17,025 bases of DNA from Pseudomonadota bacterium (GTDB taxonomy: Bacteria; Pseudomonadota; Gammaproteobacteria; Steroidobacterales; Steroidobacteraceae), in NCBI GenBank assembly GCA_021838065.1, contig JAKCEJ010000023.1, forward strand, positions 1 to 17,025, in the 5' to 3' direction. The notes beneath the pieces were generated by a model that had not been told where the DNA came from, did no database searches, and saw nothing but the letters and a program-made list of their open reading frames with translations. Positions 7,392-14,689 of the stretch are shown in pieces (position 1 is the first letter of the stretch; every line of letters starts with the position of its first letter). The position numbers and the translations under genes are program-made.

Positions 7392-8166
7392 GAGGCTTCG
7401 GCGGCGCGAGCCGGGCGACCGCAGTCTCGCGATGCTCGCCGCGCACCCGCTCGAGCCAGGCGCACCACGCGTCAATCCCACCGCGCGTCCGGCATGAGAG
7501 GGATAACACCGGGGCCTCGCTTGAGAGCGCACGCAGGCTGGTCTCGGCGCGCGCCGGATCGAACTCCGGCAGCAGCGGCAGCAGATCCGCCTTGGTGATG
7601 AGCAGCAGGTCCGCGGCGCGGAACATGACCGGATACTTCTGCGGCTTGTCGTCCCCTTCCGGCACCGACAGCAGCGCCACATCCAGATGCTCGCCGAGGT
7701 CGAAGCTCGCCGGGCACACCAGATTGCCGACATTCTCGATGAACAGCACATCGAGCCCGGCAAGCGGCAGCGCATCGAGCGCGTGGTGAACCATGCGCGC
7801 ATCGAGGTGGCAAGCATTGCCGGTGGTGATCTGCACGGCGGGCACGCCCTTGGCGCGGATGCGCTGCGCGTCATTCTCGGTGGCGAGGTCACCTTCGATG
7901 ACGGCCATGCGCAGTCTCGCGCCGAGCCGCTCCACGGTGCGCTCGAGGAGCGCGGTCTTGCCGGCGCCCGGAGAGGACATGAGGTTAATCGCCAACACCC
8001 CGTGCGCATCGAAATGCTCGCGATTGTGCGCCGCCAGACGATCGTTCTGCGCGAGCAGATCGCGCATCACCTCGACCGACTCGATGCTCCCGCCACCGTG
8101 CGCGTGCGCCGCGGCGGATGCCCCGCCAACCGGCTCGGTGACCGCGCAGCCGCAGTGCTCACACAT
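7354..8166 (-). CDS. hypB: Hydrogenase nickel-insertion GTPase HypB
   Basis: HypB (270 aa) is a SIMIBI-class GTPase that delivers Ni to the hydrogenase large subunit, usually together with HypA. The N-terminus MCEHCGC matches the high-affinity Ni-binding motif of E. coli HypB; a short His/Gly patch (HAHGGG, 21-26) follows. The P-loop is SSPGAGKT (64-71) and the guanine-specificity motif TKAD (191-194). Cys119-His120 and Cys151 are candidate metal ligands at the G-domain site. The C-terminus is His-rich (PHAHAGEHHHPGL), which could store or buffer nickel. The ATG at 8166 overlaps the hypX stop by 8 nt. The frame is open further upstream but runs inside hypX. No hypA is adjacent. Confidence 0.97.
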   Translation of the reverse strand: MCEHCGCAVTEPVGGASAAAHAHGGGSIESVEVMRDLLAQNDRLAAHNREHFDAHGVLAINLMSSPGAGKTALLERTVERLGARLRMAVIEGDLATENDAQRIRAKGVPAVQITTGNACHLDARMVHHALDALPLAGLDVLFIENVGNLVCPASFDLGEHLDVALLSVPEGDDKPQKYPVMFRAADLLLITKADLLPLLPEFDPARAETSLRALSSEAPVLSLSCRTRGGIDAWCAWLERVRGEHRETAVARLAPPKPHAHAGEHHHPGL

Positions 8167-9913
8167 ATCCGCTCTCCTCGTGAACGGTGCCGTCGCCGAA
8201 CACTCCGGAAACGATCCGGCCTCGCGGCGTGCTGTGCGCGCGGTGCAGCGCCAGATGCAGCGGAGTGCGCGACTTTGGCACCTTGTAAATGAAGTTGTAC
8301 CGCGCCACGTGATAGCTGGGATCAAATCCGTAGAAATTGCGGTACATGCGCTCGAGCTCCTCGGTGCGGTAAGACTCGAGCGCCTTGGCGCTCTCGTCGG
8401 CGGCGCGCCGCCGGCGCTTTGCATCGATGCGCGCGGCGAGTCCGCTGTCGCGCGCAAGCTCATCCGCCCACGCCAGAATCGTCTCGAGCGGCGCGGCGTC
8501 GGCTGCCGGCAGCATCCGGTCGATGAGCCCGAGCCTGAGCGCCTCGCGGGCACCCATCGGCAGGCGCCGCTGCATCAGCTGCGCGGCGTGCTGCGCTCCG
8601 ACGCGCCGCGGCAGCAGGTACGTCCAGTACTCCGAGCCGAACAGATTGCCCATGTCCTTGTAGTGCGGGTTCAGCACGATGCCCGGGGCGCCCCACACCT
8701 CGTCCGCGGCGAGCGCCACAAACACCCCGCCCGCGCCCGCGCCGCCGCGCATCGCCGCGACCACCAGCCGGTCGGTGGTCGTGGCGATATCGCCCGTCAG
8801 ATCATCGATGGCATTGATGTTGCGCCAGGACTCCTCGGCCGGGCTCGCTGCCGCCTCGATCATCCCCAGGTGAATGCCGTTCGACCAGTAATCGGACCCG
8901 CCGGCGAGCACCAGGACCCGGGTCGGCCGAGTCAGCGCCCGCGCATACGCCGCGCGCAGTGCCTGGCACTGCGCGGTGCTGAGCGCACCGTTGTAGAAGT
9001 CGAATTCCAGCAGCCCCACCGAGTCGCGTTCCCGGTAGCGGATCGGCGCGTATCCGGGCCGCTCGGGCAGCCGCGCACACTCCTCGGCGAACACCGTCTC
9101 GGCCGGGAGCTTCAGTGCGCGCCGCGTCCCTCCCGGGTCCGCACGCTCCTCGCGCACGTGGCCGATCCAGACCGCCCCGTCGCAGGTTGCCCGTGCGAGC
9201 GCGCCGCCTCCCCGGGCGAGGACCGCCCCTGGCGCACCAGCCAGCCCGGCCGCATCGTGCGCATCGAACAGCCGCACCGCACGGCCAAAGATCTCATCGG
9301 GCACGCCCGGTGCGCCATCGGCGCTGCGAATCTTGCGCAGCACGGTGGCGGTCTCATCGTGCTGCCAGTCGATGCATCGATCGGCGGGGCGACACACAGG
9401 GCGCGCGCGTCCGCGCACCAGCGGATCGCTCTCGCGCGCCGCGCGGGGTGCATACGTGCCCGCGGCGACGCGGTCGATCGCCTGCTGCACCGCCGCGCTC
9501 GCCGCATCGGCCACCTCGCGTCGGTACAGGCTGGATTTCGTGCCCGCGCGCAGCGGAAACTCGACGCTCGCCCACACCGGCCCGCCGTCCAGCTGCGCCT
9601 CGGCCTGCAGCACCGTGACGCCCCACTCGCGCCCCCCCTCGAGCAGCGCCCAGTCGAGCGCCGAGGGCCCGCGGTCGCCGACGATGCCCGGGTGGACCAC
9701 CAGGCACAGGTGCGTGCGCCAGATCTCCTGGGGTATCGGGCGTTTGAGAAATGGCGCGAGCACGACATGCGGCTCGTAGAGCGCCACCGCCTCGCGGGTG
9801 ATGGCATCGTTGATGTCGAGCTCGACCGACACCTGATGGCCCTGCTCGCGCAGGTCGGTGTAGAGCCGCTGCGAGAGACTGTTGAAACTGTGCGCGAGCA
9901 GCAGAATGCGCAT
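8159..9913 (-). CDS. hypX: HypX (HoxX), CO-ligand synthesis enzyme
   Basis: HypX (584 aa) generates the CO ligand of [NiFe]-hydrogenase from a formyl donor (formyl-THF to formyl-CoA to CO), supporting hydrogenase assembly in air. The N-terminal half resembles formyltransferases (HPGIVGDRGPSALDWALL, 73-90). The C-terminal half is an enoyl-CoA hydratase-like domain (about 295-540) with the HypX signatures GGSDYWSNGIHL (337-348), ESWRNINAIDD (360-370), GGAGAGG (389-395), NPHYKDMGNLFGSEYWTYLL (414-433) and PRRVG. The ATG at 9913 has a good ribosome-binding site (GAGGTG) and lies 8 bp after the hypE stop. These motifs separate it clearly from ordinary methionyl-tRNA formyltransferase or crotonase. 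Confidence 0.97.
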   Translation of the reverse strand: MRILLLAHSFNSLSQRLYTDLREQGHQVSVELDINDAITREAVALYEPHVVLAPFLKRPIPQEIWRTHLCLVVHPGIVGDRGPSALDWALLEGGREWGVTVLQAEAQLDGGPVWASVEFPLRAGTKSSLYRREVADAASAAVQQAIDRVAAGTYAPRAARESDPLVRGRARPVCRPADRCIDWQHDETATVLRKIRSADGAPGVPDEIFGRAVRLFDAHDAAGLAGAPGAVLARGGGALARATCDGAVWIGHVREERADPGGTRRALKLPAETVFAEECARLPERPGYAPIRYRERDSVGLLEFDFYNGALSTAQCQALRAAYARALTRPTRVLVLAGGSDYWSNGIHLGMIEAAASPAEESWRNINAIDDLTGDIATTTDRLVVAAMRGGAGAGGVFVALAADEVWGAPGIVLNPHYKDMGNLFGSEYWTYLLPRRVGAQHAAQLMQRRLPMGAREALRLGLIDRMLPAADAAPLETILAWADELARDSGLAARIDAKRRRRAADESAKALESYRTEELERMYRNFYGFDPSYHVARYNFIYKVPKSRTPLHLALHRAHSTPRGRIVSGVFGDGTVHEESGYV

Positions 9914-9921
9914 CGGACACC

Positions 9922-10965
9922 TCAACAGATGCGCGGCAGCTGCTCGCCGGCCAGCCAATCGACCATGCGCTCGCCGCCGAAGTCCGTAGTCATCTGCACG
10001 AAGCGCTGCGCGTCGGGGACGACCTCGCCGATGATGGCCGCATCCTGTCCGAGCGGATGGGAGCGCATGGCCCCGAGCACCCCGGCGGCGGCCGCCTTCG
10101 AGACGAACGCCACCAGCTTGCCTTCGTTGGCGACGTAGAGAGGATCGAGTCCGAGCAGCTCGCAGGCGGCGGCCACGGCGGTCTTGACGGGAATCGCCGC
10201 CTCGCGAATGCGCATGCCCGCGCCCGCCTGCTGGGCGATCTCGTTGAGCGTGGCGGCGAGACCGCCGCGTGTCGGATCGCGCATGGCATGCACGGCGGGT
10301 CCACCGGCGGCCACGATATCCCGCACCAGCTCATGCAGCGGCGCCGAATCGGACACCATGTCGGTCTCGAACTGAAGATCGTGGCGGCGCGACATCACCG
10401 CGACGCCGTGATCGCCAAGCGAACCGGACAGAATGATCTGATCGCCGGGCCGGACCCGCTCCACCGAGATCTCAATGCCTCGCGGCACAACGCCGATGCC
10501 GGTGGTGCAGATGAAGACCCCATCGGCCTTGCCGCGCTCGACGACCTTGGTATCCCCGGTGACGACCGCGGTGCCGGCCGCGCGTGCCGCATCGCCCATA
10601 CTGCGCACGATGCGCTCGAGCTGCGCGAGCGGGAAGCCCTCCTCGAGAATGAAGCTCGCCGACAGATAGCGCGGCGAGGCGCCGGCCATGGCGATGTCGT
10701 TGATGGTGCCGTGCACCGCGAGCGAGCCGATATCCCCGCCCGGAAAGAACAGCGGGGAGATGACGTAGCCGTCGGTGGTCATGACCATGCGGCCGCCGTC
10801 GACATCGAATGCCGCCTGATCATTGCCGCGCCGCAGCCACTCGTTGTCGAACGCAGGATGAAACAGCTGCCCGATCAGCTGCGCCATGGCGCGGCCGCCC
10901 GCGCCGTGCGACAGGTCCACGCGGCCTGCGCGCAGATCGAGCGCTGGAAATGCGCGCCGGCTCAT
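9922..10965 (-). CDS. hypE: Hydrogenase maturation protein HypE
   Basis: HypE (347 aa) belongs to the PurM/SelD-like ATPase family. It carries a carbamoyl group from HypF on its C-terminal cysteine, dehydrates it to thiocyanate with ATP, and hands cyanide to the iron on HypC-HypD. Visible motifs: LSHGAGGRAM (18-27), TDGYVISPLFFPGGDIG, VHGTINDIAMAGA, VVTGDTKVVERGKADG, SGSLGDHGVAVM, RDPTRGGLA, and the terminal PRIC whose final Cys is the carrier residue. The ATG at 10965 overlaps the hypD stop as ATGA, a coupling junction. The frame continues upstream to 11259, but that part shadows hypD. Confidence 0.97.
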   Translation of the reverse strand: MSRRAFPALDLRAGRVDLSHGAGGRAMAQLIGQLFHPAFDNEWLRRGNDQAAFDVDGGRMVMTTDGYVISPLFFPGGDIGSLAVHGTINDIAMAGASPRYLSASFILEEGFPLAQLERIVRSMGDAARAAGTAVVTGDTKVVERGKADGVFICTTGIGVVPRGIEISVERVRPGDQIILSGSLGDHGVAVMSRRHDLQFETDMVSDSAPLHELVRDIVAAGGPAVHAMRDPTRGGLAATLNEIAQQAGAGMRIREAAIPVKTAVAAACELLGLDPLYVANEGKLVAFVSKAAAAGVLGAMRSHPLGQDAAIIGEVVPDAQRFVQMTTDFGGERMVDWLAGEQLPRIC

Positions 10966-12110
10966 GCGGCCGTCTCCCGGGCCGCCATCGCGCGAAAGCG
11001 CTTGTACGTCCAGTAGGCCGAACAGGCGCCCTCGGGCGAAACCATGCAAGACCCCATGGGGGTCTCGGGCGTGCACACGCTGCCGAACAATCGGCACTCG
11101 AGCGGCGTTTTCACCCCGCGCAGCACCGCGCCGCACTGGCAGCCCGGCACCTCGCGCGCCGGCGCGTCGCTGAGCGCGAAGCGCCGCTCGGCGTCGAATT
11201 CGCCATAGCGCCCCTTCAGGCGCAGCGCGCTGTAGGGAACCTGCCCGAGGCCGCGCCATTCGAAGGTCTTGCGCAGCTCGAAGACCTCCGCGACATCGCG
11301 CTTGGCGCCTTCGTTGCCCTCGAGGCGCACGGCGCGGCCGTACTCATTCTCGACCTCGTGCCGGCCTTCGTTCACCTGTCGGATCAGCATCAGCACCGCC
11401 TGCAGGACATCGAGCGGCTCGAAGCCGGCGATCACCACGGGCTTGGCGAACTCCTCGGCGAAGAACGCATACGGCTCGCTGCCGATCACGGTGCTCACGT
11501 GCGCCGGCCCGATGAACCCGTCCAGGCGCACACGGCCGAACTCGCGCAGATCCGGGCTCTCGAGAATGTTCTGGATCGCCGCGGGCGTGAGCACGTGATT
11601 GCAGAAGACCGTGAAGTTCTTCAGCCCCCGCTCGACGGCGAGCCGCACAGCGAGCGCCGTGGGCGGGGTTGTGGTCTCAAAGCCGATCGCAAAGAGCACC
11701 ACCTGCCGCTGCGGCTCGGCGCGCGCGATCGCGATCGCGTCGAGGGCGGAGTAGATCATGCGCACATCGGCGCCGCCGGCCTTGGCCCGCAGCAGCGACA
11801 CCCCGCGCGAGCCGGGCACCCGCATCAGGTCGCCGTAGGTGCACAGTGTGATGCCGTTGCGTTCGGCCAGCCGGATCGCGGTGTCAATGCGCGCCACCGG
11901 CAACACGCAGACCGGGCATCCCGGGCCGTGAATCAGCCGCACCGGCGGCGGCAGCAGATCCTCCAGACCGTAGCGCGAAATGGCATGCGTGTGGCCGCCG
12001 CAGAATTCCATGAAGCGGTAGCCGGCGCAATCACCGGTCGTCTCCGCCGCGATCCGCGCCGCAAGCTGGCGGGCGAGGCGCCCGTCGCGATATTCCAGCG
12101 CGTGCTTCAT
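10962..12110 (-). CDS. hypD: Fe-S scaffold HypD
   Basis: HypD (382 aa) with HypC is the scaffold on which Fe(CN)2CO is assembled. Visible are MEFCGGHTHAISRYG (34-48) with Cys37, GPGCPVCVLP (62-71) with Cys65 and Cys68, ETTTPPTA, CNHVLTPAAI, GFIGPAHVSTVIG and GFEPLDVLQAVLMLIRQ. The C-terminal cluster of cysteines (from CQCGAVLRG to SPEGACSAYW) fits the [4Fe-4S] site. ATG 12110 gives an ATGA overlap with hypC and begins at MKHALEY; a GTG at 12125 would add five residues and is less likely. Confidence 0.97.
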   Translation of the reverse strand: MKHALEYRDGRLARQLAARIAAETTGDCAGYRFMEFCGGHTHAISRYGLEDLLPPPVRLIHGPGCPVCVLPVARIDTAIRLAERNGITLCTYGDLMRVPGSRGVSLLRAKAGGADVRMIYSALDAIAIARAEPQRQVVLFAIGFETTTPPTALAVRLAVERGLKNFTVFCNHVLTPAAIQNILESPDLREFGRVRLDGFIGPAHVSTVIGSEPYAFFAEEFAKPVVIAGFEPLDVLQAVLMLIRQVNEGRHEVENEYGRAVRLEGNEGAKRDVAEVFELRKTFEWRGLGQVPYSALRLKGRYGEFDAERRFALSDAPAREVPGCQCGAVLRGVKTPLECRLFGSVCTPETPMGSCMVSPEGACSAYWTYKRFRAMAARETAA

Positions 12111-12376
12111 GTCCCGCTCGCCCACTGCCCGCCGGAATCGTCGGGCAGGCCGTCGGCCACCTCTCGCAGCGCCTCGAGCGTGCGGGCCGCCTCGGCCTCA
12201 TCGATGACCGTCAGCGCGAACCCGACATGCGCGAGGATGTAATCGCCGCAGCGAGCCTGCGGGGCATAGGCAAGGCTGATCTCCTTGACCACGCCGCCAA
12301 AGTCGACGCGCGCGGTGCGCAGCAGAGGATCCTGCGCACGGATTTCGATGATTCTTCCGGGCACCGCCAGACACAT
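12107..12376 (-). CDS. hypC: Hydrogenase maturation chaperone HypC
   Basis: A small protein (89 aa) of the HypC/HybG/HupF family. It begins MCLAVPGRI; Cys2 is the residue that binds iron and contacts HypD and the hydrogenase large-subunit precursor. The internal DFGGVVKEISLAY and GDYILAHVGFAL motifs are typical of the family. The ATG at 12376 follows GAGG at an acceptable distance; the frame upstream is intergenic. It is the first gene of the hyp operon, reading from the region shared with the multiheme cytochrome gene. Confidence 0.96.
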   Translation of the reverse strand: MCLAVPGRIIEIRAQDPLLRTARVDFGGVVKEISLAYAPQARCGDYILAHVGFALTVIDEAEAARTLEALREVADGLPDDSGGQWASGT

Positions 12377-12432
12377 GCCGCCAACCTCGCGCTGGGCCAA
12401 TGAGCTACCGTGCCGCAGCGGCGGCGCAACCG

Positions 12433-12476
12433 GAATACGTAGGTGTCCGCGCCCCTTAGGGATTGGTACGTATCGA
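12433..12476. promoter_or_regulatory. Divergent control region: ATACGTA pair and FNR-like site
   Basis: The hypC/cytochrome intergenic region (12377-12510) holds an inverted pair: GAATACGTA at 12433-12441 and TACGTAT at 12467-12473. The second copy lies within TTGGTACGTATCGA (12463-12476), which matches the FNR/ANR consensus TTGAT-N4-ATCAA at 8 of 10 positions. If it acted as a class II site for hypC, its centre would be about 31 bp from the TACGTA at 12436-12441, which is where a -10 is expected. This is candidate regulation by oxygen, not proven. Confidence 0.35.
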
Positions 12477-12510
12477 CCCGGACGGCAGCCTCCGGGATGC
12501 TGGCAAGCGC

Positions 12511-14169
12511 ATGAGCACGGATTCGCACTGCGGATTGCGCTGGCTCGCCGCATTGGCCGCAGCGGCCCTATTGATCTGCAGCGCCGCGCTGCACCCGGCC
12601 TGGTCCGCTGCGCCCGCGACTGCGGCTGCAGCGCCGACCAACGCACAATGCCTCGCCTGTCACGCCACCGGCATGATGGGTGCACCGAAGATCGATCCTG
12701 CGGTGCTGGCGCATTCCGTGCACGCCTCGCTCTCGTGCGTCAGTTGCCACGCCGGCATCGAGCAGATCCCCCACCCCATGCCGCTCGCGCCCGTGGCCTG
12801 CGCGAGCTGCCATCAGATGCAGGGCCGCGAGCTGGCACATGGATCGCATGCCGCCGCGCCCGGCGGCGGGGGCAAAACCGCCCGTCCGACCTGCACGACC
12901 TGTCACGGCACCCACAATGTGGCGCCGGTGACGAGCGGCACATTCCAGCGCGGCATCACGCGCACCTGCGCCGGGTGCCACCGCGAAGCGTACCGGTCCT
13001 ACATGAGCACGCCGCACGGACAGGCGGCCGCGCTGGGCCTGCGGGGCGCACCGCGATGCGTGAACTGTCACGACCCCCATCTGGCGCTGCCGCCGACCAA
13101 TCCGCTGTCACGGGTCTCGCCGGCCAATCGGCCGAATACGTGCCGCAGCTGCCACGCCGGAGCGGACGTCAAGCTCGCCGGCTACGACCCGCATCCGCGG
13201 CCGGATGATCCGACGCGCTCGCACCTGATCACCTATGCTCACTACTTCATGGTCGTGCTGCTCGCCGGGGTGTTCGGCTTCTTCGGTCTGCACACGCTGC
13301 TGTGGCTGCAGCGCAGCCTGGTCGGAAGGCTGCGCGGGGAGCTGCCGCCGCTGAAGCACTTCGGCGGGCCGCATATCCAGCGCTTCACGGTGGTGGACCG
13401 TCTCACCCACCTGATCGTGATCCTGAGCTTCATGCTGCTGTCGCTCACGGGACTGGCGCTGATGCACCCCGAGACCGCCTGGGCCCGGGCGATCACCGGG
13501 TTCTTCGGCGGCGCCACGGCGATGCGGATCATTCATCTGGTCAACGGCGGCATCACCTTCGGGTACTTCTTCTTCCATGTCTTGTATCTGGGCTACCGCG
13601 CGCTGATCAAGAAGCAGCGCTATGCGCTGCTCGGGCCGGACTCCCTCGTGCCCACGTGGCAGGACATCGTCGACATCTGGCGCAATTTCCGCTGGTTCCT
13701 GTACCTCGGACCGCAGCCGCGCATGGGCCGCTGGACCTATTGGGAGAAGTTCGATTACTGGGCGGTGTTCTGGGGCGTAGCCATCATCGGCGTGTCGGGC
13801 CTGATGCTGGCCGCGCCGGTGTTCTTCACCCGCTTCATGCCCGGCATTGCGCTCAACGTGGCCTTCGTCGTGCATTCCGAGGAAGCACTGCTCGCGACCG
13901 GATTCATTTTCATCTTCCACTTCTTCCACAACCATCTGCGGCCGGAAAAATTTCCGATCGATGTGTCGATCCTGACCGGCCGGGTGCCGCTCGAGCGGTT
14001 CAAGGAAGAGCGCCCCCTGCAGTACGAGGCACTCGTGCGCGAGGGAAGGCTTCAACAGGCGATCGTGCCGCCGCCCTCACGATTCATCACCGCGATCTCG
14101 GTGCTGTTCGGATGGGCGGTGGTGATCACCGGCGTGGTGCTGATCGCGCTCGTGATCTTCGCCGGCTGA
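12511..14169 (+). CDS. CbcL-like fusion: heptaheme cytochrome c plus FdnI-type cytochrome b
   Basis: A 552-aa membrane protein. A signal-anchor or signal peptide (about 10-35) precedes a periplasmic domain with seven CxxCH heme c motifs: residues 47-51, 76-80, 97-101, 128-132, 153-157, 183-187 and 211-215. From about 243 it becomes a b-type cytochrome like formate dehydrogenase gamma (FdnI/HydC), with helices near 243-267, 298-317, 341-362, 415-437, 453-473 and 527-550. Candidate heme b ligands are His300, His342, His356, His455 and His470/473 (RLTHLIVILSF, HLVNGG, HSEEALLATG, FHFFHNHLRPEKFP). This order matches Geobacter CbcL, an inner-membrane quinone oxidoreductase in metal and electrode reduction. 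Likely role: exchanging electrons between quinone pool and periplasmic cytochromes. ATG 12511 is chosen for the signal sequence; a TTG at 12463 is less likely. Direction of electron flow cannot be told. Confidence 0.88.
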   Translation: MSTDSHCGLRWLAALAAAALLICSAALHPAWSAAPATAAAAPTNAQCLACHATGMMGAPKIDPAVLAHSVHASLSCVSCHAGIEQIPHPMPLAPVACASCHQMQGRELAHGSHAAAPGGGGKTARPTCTTCHGTHNVAPVTSGTFQRGITRTCAGCHREAYRSYMSTPHGQAAALGLRGAPRCVNCHDPHLALPPTNPLSRVSPANRPNTCRSCHAGADVKLAGYDPHPRPDDPTRSHLITYAHYFMVVLLAGVFGFFGLHTLLWLQRSLVGRLRGELPPLKHFGGPHIQRFTVVDRLTHLIVILSFMLLSLTGLALMHPETAWARAITGFFGGATAMRIIHLVNGGITFGYFFFHVLYLGYRALIKKQRYALLGPDSLVPTWQDIVDIWRNFRWFLYLGPQPRMGRWTYWEKFDYWAVFWGVAIIGVSGLMLAAPVFFTRFMPGIALNVAFVVHSEEALLATGFIFIFHFFHNHLRPEKFPIDVSILTGRVPLERFKEERPLQYEALVREGRLQQAIVPPPSRFITAISVLFGWAVVITGVVLIALVIFAG

Positions 14170-14175
14170 GCGCTC

Positions 14176-14194
14176 CGCGAGCCCGGCGCTCGCG
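14176..14194. terminator. Hairpin between the convergent cytochrome genes
   Basis: CGCGAGC (14176-14182) pairs with GCTCGCG (14188-14194) around a 5-nt loop, in the 69-bp gap between the CbcL-like gene and the convergent monoheme cytochrome. There is no T-run; a weak or Rho-assisted bidirectional terminator is possible. Confidence 0.3.
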
Positions 14195-14238
14195 CGGAAC
14201 AGGAGGCCCAGGGCGCACGAGCGTCCCGCCCGCGAGGG

Positions 14239-14517
14239 TTACTTCTTGGCGACGCACGCCCAGTAGGCGGCGATATCCGCCATCTGCGCATCGCTCAGCG
14301 TCAACTTCTGCGGATGCGTGACTTTGCCCGCCACGACCTCGTGAATCAGCGCATCGATCTGCGCCGCACTCTTGCCCTTCCACATGGACGGGTCGTGACA
14401 AGCGCTGCACACCTGCTTGACGAGAGCCTCGCCGGCGGCGACATCAGCGGCGTTCGCCGTCCCGACCACGCCGAGCGCGGCCACGGCGGCGACCGCGATC
14501 ATGGACTGTCTGAACAT
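14239..14517 (-). CDS. Small exported monoheme cytochrome c
   Basis: A 92-aa periplasmic class I-like cytochrome c. The signal peptide ends at ANA (residue 23), giving a mature protein of about 69 residues. One heme site, CSACH at 37-41, follows the usual N-terminal helix; the C-terminal helix is SDAQMADIAAYW. In the loop before that helix, where class I cytochromes carry the axial Met, the sequence reads KVTHPQKLT, so His68 may be the sixth ligand instead. Met45 and Met79 are alternatives. The ATG at 14517 has a strong AGGAGG ribosome-binding site. It converges on the CbcL-like gene and is divergent from the prenyltransferase. A likely role is electron shuttling in the periplasm between the CbcL-like protein and an acceptor; the partner is inferred. 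Confidence 0.9.
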   Translation of the reverse strand: MFRQSMIAVAAVAALGVVGTANAADVAAGEALVKQVCSACHDPSMWKGKSAAQIDALIHEVVAGKVTHPQKLTLSDAQMADIAAYWACVAKK

Positions 14518-14574
14518 GCTGGGAACCTCCTGAACATCGGGTGCAACTATGACACTCCCCCCGCTGCGCTGAGC

Positions 14575-14627
14575 GAATACGTACTACTGCCTATTTCTGC
14601 GCCATGCCGCGCGCGAAGTTATATACT
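14575..14627. promoter_or_regulatory. Divergent region with ATACGTA motif and -10-like box
   Basis: The 172-bp region between the monoheme cytochrome and the prenyltransferase contains GAATACGTA (14575-14583), the same 9-mer as upstream of hypC. About 40 bp further on is TATACT (14622-14627), a good -10 for the prenyltransferase gene, without a recognisable -35 at normal spacing. A missing -35 would fit an activator-dependent promoter. Confidence 0.35.
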
Positions 14628-14689
14628 GAAATGAGGGACCGCAATCCAACCAAACGGGCCGCGGCATCCGGCCCGAGGAGCGCGCGCGC

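Noticed and set aside
7793..10138. Very long plus-strand open frame opposite hypX and hypB
   Set aside because: Arg/Ala/His-rich shadow with no recognisable domain; the opposite strand carries complete HypX and HypB.
10809..12242. Plus-strand open frame opposite hypD
   Set aside because: Shadow of hypD/hypE, with composition typical of antisense frames in GC-rich DNA.
12377..12420. GGCACGG upstream of hypC as a sigma54 -24 element
   Set aside because: The expected GC doublet at the correct -12 spacing is missing.
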